A stretch of 64,000 nt of DNA from JAJRAN01 sp963827135 (GTDB lineage Archaea > Thermoplasmatota > Thermoplasmata > Methanomassiliicoccales > UBA472): the NCBI GenBank assembly GCA_963827135.1, contig CAWGZX010000007.1, positions 1 through 64,000 of the forward strand, read 5' to 3'. Both the position numbers and the translations under genes were made by a program. This document shows positions 61,704-64,000 of the stretch, piece after piece; the stretch's first letter is position 1; each line of letters begins with the position of its first letter. Below the pieces are notes generated by a model. The model was not told the DNA's origin, made no database searches, and saw only the letters and a program-made list of their open reading frames with translations.

Positions 61704-63251
61704 CTAGAACCGCTTGGCCATGTAAACCCCTTCCTTTTCATAGCCCAGGGACGAGTAATAGCGCCTGACCCCCACCCCGCTGGTGACCTGGATGGCGCGG
61801 TAGCCTTCCCTTTCTGCGACCCTCTCCGCCTCTGACATCAGCTCCTTGCCGAAGCCCCGGTGCTGCCATTCCTGGCCCTTGGTGCCGAGCTTGGCCATCT
61901 GGCCGAAGACCTTGAGCTCGCGGATGTGCGCGACCCCTTCACTGGACGGAAGGCGCAGGCGGGCATAGCCCACCAGCCCATGCCCCGCCTCAACGTCCTC
62001 GGAGATGAAGAGCTCCCTTCCGCCCGATGCCTGGTATTCTAAGAAATTGAGCGAGACCTGCTCGGGCGTTGCGACCGCGATCCGGTTGAGGCCGACCTCG
62101 CGGCAGCGGATGCACCTGCATCTCGTCCCCTCGTCGCGCATCTCCGCCCGGATAAGCTCGCGCAGGTGGCCCTTGCACACCCCTGCCTCGATGAGGTCTA
62201 CCGGTATGTCCCTCTGGATCCGCTGGATCCGGACGTACTCGGGGGCGAGCGCCTTCATCCTGGCGATGACCTCCACCGCCTGATGAGTGTTGTAGGGCGA
62301 ATACTCGCCCGACCTCCATTTCTCGTAAAGGGGAGTGCCCTTGACCACGAGGGTGGGATAGATCTTGAGCATGTCCGGGCGGAAGCGCTCGTCATCGAAC
62401 ATGGTGCGGAAAGAAGCGACGTCCTTCTCCGGTGATGAGCCCGGAAGCCCAGGCATGATGTGGTAGCAGACCTTGAGGCCCTTCTCCTTGGCCACGCGCG
62501 TGGCCTGAGCGACCTCCTTGACCCCGTGCCCCCGGTTGACGGAGCGGAGTATTTCGTCGTCCAATATCTGGACTCCGAACTCGACTCGGGTCGTCCCGAG
62601 GGACATGCAGCGGTCCGCCATCCCATCATCGAATGAGTCTGGACGAGTCTCCACGGTCATGCCGATGCAGCGGTGCTCCGCGCCCTCGTTGATGTGCTGC
62701 GCATCCTCTAGACCCCCGCTCTCGCGCGAGTTCATGGCATCGAAGCATCCTCTCACGAATCCGATCTGATAATCCCAGAGCCTAGAAGTGAAGGTGCCGC
62801 CCATGATGATGAGGTCGATCTTGTCCGTGGAATGACCGATGGCCTCGAGCTGCTCGACGCGCGCCCTCACCTGCCGGTAGGGGTCGAACTCGTTGTAGGA
62901 GGCGCGCCTAGCAGCGGGCTCCTTCCCAGTGTAGGACTGCGGCGAGTTGTTCTCCACGCCACCTGGGCAATAAGAGCATCGGCCGTGAGGGCAGGGCGCG
63001 GGCGAGGTCATCACCGCCACCACCGCGACGCCTGAGAGCGTGCGCACGTCCTTGCGCCTGAGGACCGCCTTGACCAAGGGGAGCATCTCCTCGTCCGCCC
63101 GGGCCAGGGTCTCGGAGTTCGGAGGGACGGTGGATAGACCGAGCTCTCGGCAAAGCTCTATCTTCCTCCTTTGCAGGGAGGCCTTGTCCGTTACTTCGCC
63201 CTCGGCGATGGCCTTGAGCAGGCGCTCGTGATAGTCCACGTCCTTGTCCAT
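61704..63251 (-). CDS. elp3: tRNA uridine(34) acetyltransferase Elp3 (radical SAM plus GNAT)
   Basis: 515 residues from MDKDVDYHERLLKAIAEGEV; the ATG at 63251 follows aaggaag, whereas the frame to 63335 would overlap the small membrane gene. The radical SAM core has APCPHGRCSYCPGG (three cluster cysteines, C-x4-C-x2-C), then MGGTFTSRLWDYQIGFVRGC and MTVETRPDSFDD; a CRCIRCREVG zinc site follows; the C-terminal GNAT domain has RGFGKELMSEAERVAEREGY. It carries out the carboxymethyl step at wobble uridine of tRNA. Archaeal Elp3 works alone without other Elongator subunits. Length and motifs are standard. Confidence 0.96.
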   Translation of the reverse strand: MDKDVDYHERLLKAIAEGEVTDKASLQRRKIELCRELGLSTVPPNSETLARADEEMLPLVKAVLRRKDVRTLSGVAVVAVMTSPAPCPHGRCSYCPGGVENNSPQSYTGKEPAARRASYNEFDPYRQVRARVEQLEAIGHSTDKIDLIIMGGTFTSRLWDYQIGFVRGCFDAMNSRESGGLEDAQHINEGAEHRCIGMTVETRPDSFDDGMADRCMSLGTTRVEFGVQILDDEILRSVNRGHGVKEVAQATRVAKEKGLKVCYHIMPGLPGSSPEKDVASFRTMFDDERFRPDMLKIYPTLVVKGTPLYEKWRSGEYSPYNTHQAVEVIARMKALAPEYVRIQRIQRDIPVDLIEAGVCKGHLRELIRAEMRDEGTRCRCIRCREVGLNRIAVATPEQVSLNFLEYQASGGRELFISEDVEAGHGLVGYARLRLPSSEGVAHIRELKVFGQMAKLGTKGQEWQHRGFGKELMSEAERVAEREGYRAIQVTSGVGVRRYYSSLGYEKEGVYMAKRF

Positions 63252-63291
63252 GCACTGCTTCCTTAAGAGCGTGGCGGCACCGCGTTCGTCC

Positions 63292-63498
63292 TCAATCCAA
63301 CCAACGCCTCTCGTTGGCCATGCTGAAGAACGCACCGACCAGAAGGAATATGCCGATCACCAAGGCTGCGAGGAAGGCCACTGGATGCACAAAGAGAAAC
63401 AGGGCAATCGAGGCGAGGAAGAAGATAGCTGCTAGAAGGAGATAGGTCCTGCTGGAAATTTGCACCCTCGACCGCGTCCCCTTCACTTCCTCTGGCAT
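63292..63498 (-). CDS. Small two-helix membrane protein
   Basis: 68 residues: a basic N-terminus MPEEVKGTRSRVQISSRTYL, two membrane helices (LLLAAIFFLASIALFLFVHP, AFLAALVIGIFLLVGAFFSM) and a short polar tail ANERRWLD. It lies 14 nt downstream of the gene at 63513 and 40 nt before elp3 on the same strand, so it is probably cotranscribed with both. The hairpin topology puts both ends on the same side, likely the cytosol. No family recognised. Confidence 0.65.
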   Translation of the reverse strand: MPEEVKGTRSRVQISSRTYLLLAAIFFLASIALFLFVHPVAFLAALVIGIFLLVGAFFSMANERRWLD

Positions 63499-63512
63499 CC
63501 TTGATCACTAGC

Positions 63513-63818
63513 TCAACCGAAGTAGACCTTGACCTCTTCCTTCTCCTCGACCTTCTCCTCAGGCTTGAAGCTGATGATATCTATCACCAGCACGGTCAGG
63601 CATGGGATGAGGCGCACCATTCCCTGCTCGCCCTCCTTCTCCGGGTCGAGGTGCATGCTCAGCGCTGAATCGTGACCGAAAGAGGTGTAGCCCTTGAAGA
63701 CCCCGACCGTGGTCATGGGGGTGTCCCCGCTTCCTTTGCTTATGATGCGATATCGGGAGCCCCTGGTGAGGCCGATGATCTCCTCACCGGTCTTGCCGCT
63801 CGGCTTGCTCGGCGCCAT
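63513..63818 (-). CDS. Small beta-rich protein, possibly Sm-like fold
   Basis: 101 residues; the ATG at 63818 overlaps the upstream stop as TGATG. The segment TTVGVFKGYTSFGHDSALSM followed by HLD resembles an Sm1 motif (G-x-F-x-G-Y...L-x-L-x-D) and MVRLIPCLTVLVIDII resembles the Sm2 strand pair, so an Lsm-like or other SH3-type barrel is possible. The tail KPEEKVEEKEEVKVYFG is charged. It belongs to a coupled run with the truncated gene upstream and the membrane protein downstream. Fold assignment is tentative. Confidence 0.65.
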   Translation of the reverse strand: MAPSKPSGKTGEEIIGLTRGSRYRIISKGSGDTPMTTVGVFKGYTSFGHDSALSMHLDPEKEGEQGMVRLIPCLTVLVIDIISFKPEEKVEEKEEVKVYFG

Positions 63819-64000
63819 CACCTGTCCCCCGTGAGGCTCTGCAAATGGTCGATCGTCTTCCTGTAGGAGTCCATGGCCATCTCCACGTTAGCCTCGGTGA
63901 AGTTCCAGGCCTTGGATATGTCCCCGTACCGGATGCGGTATCCTTTCTTGCGATCCCCTCCCTTCTCGACGTCCACTTCCTCGAGGATATCGATGGCCTT
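63818..64000 (-). CDS. Partial gene, C-terminal 60 residues only
   Basis: The minus-strand frame enters at the right edge and ends at TGA (63818-63820), which overlaps the next ATG. The visible part includes AIDILEEVDVEKGGDRKKGY, then RIRYGDISKAWNFTEANVEM and MDSYRKTIDHLQSLTGDR. The helical end with the phrase ISKAWNFTEANVEMAM could be the tail of a helix-turn-helix or coiled-coil protein. The N-terminal part is outside the window, so no function is assigned. Confidence 0.6.
   Translation of the reverse strand, partial: KAIDILEEVDVEKGGDRKKGYRIRYGDISKAWNFTEANVEMAMDSYRKTIDHLQSLTGDR

Overview
The window looks like a euryarchaeal chromosome, probably from the Thermoplasmatota / Methanomassiliicoccales neighbourhood. 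The evidence is archaeal information and quality-control genes (a two-ring Cdc48/VCP ATPase, an archaeal Elp3, a DUF89 phosphatase), archaeal TATA boxes with short or absent leaders, a ferredoxin-dependent 2-oxoacid oxidoreductase, and a URO-D-fold methylcobamide:CoM methyltransferase-like gene paired with a DUF1638 gene. The taxon is an inference; I saw no rRNA or convincing tRNA.

Region 1 (1-24052, minus strand) is one enormous secreted or surface protein. It has a signal peptide, 21 beta-propeller-like repeats, Fn3 and Ig-like modules, an SBBP-type propeller, a complete oligopeptide-binding (SBP family 5) domain, a clostripain-type (C11) cysteine peptidase, 29 copies of an octapeptide built on Y-N-x-L-D-P-G-K, a PKD domain, and then at least 27 copies of a 68-residue InlB-B-like repeat running off the left edge. 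It would exceed 8000 residues. The repeat array as written is broken by single-base indels although every copy keeps the same peptide in some frame, which points to consensus or assembly error.

Region 2 (24.7-31.9 kb) has two paralogous ATPase-TPR proteins, the second with three one-base frameshifts, then the methyltransferase-like gene (one frameshift) overlapping DUF1638. In both broken genes, removing one base per break restores the expected length.

Region 3 (32-40.6 kb) is metabolic: porGD (fused) - porA - porB; ilvN - ilvE behind a long structured leader; a polar amino acid ABC transporter (glnH, glnP, glnQ); and a double winged-helix regulator with a small membrane protein, divergent from a secreted protein across a 19-bp tandem direct repeat.

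Region 4 (40.7-53.5 kb) is a surface-glycan locus: a GT-C-like membrane protein, GT4, two GT2 enzymes, a DPM1-like enzyme, a Wzx-type flippase, and candidates for every step of GDP-heptose synthesis (HddA-like kinase, a GmhA-GmhB fusion, a nucleotidyltransferase), with a tandem ACT protein and an EamA transporter interspersed.

Region 5 (53.5-64 kb) is housekeeping and unknowns: DUF89, Cdc48, a ribbon-helix-helix-like protein, a PRC-barrel protein, a TPR protein coupled to a zinc-ribbon protein, a hypothetical, Elp3, and three small coupled genes at the right edge, the last one cut by the window end.
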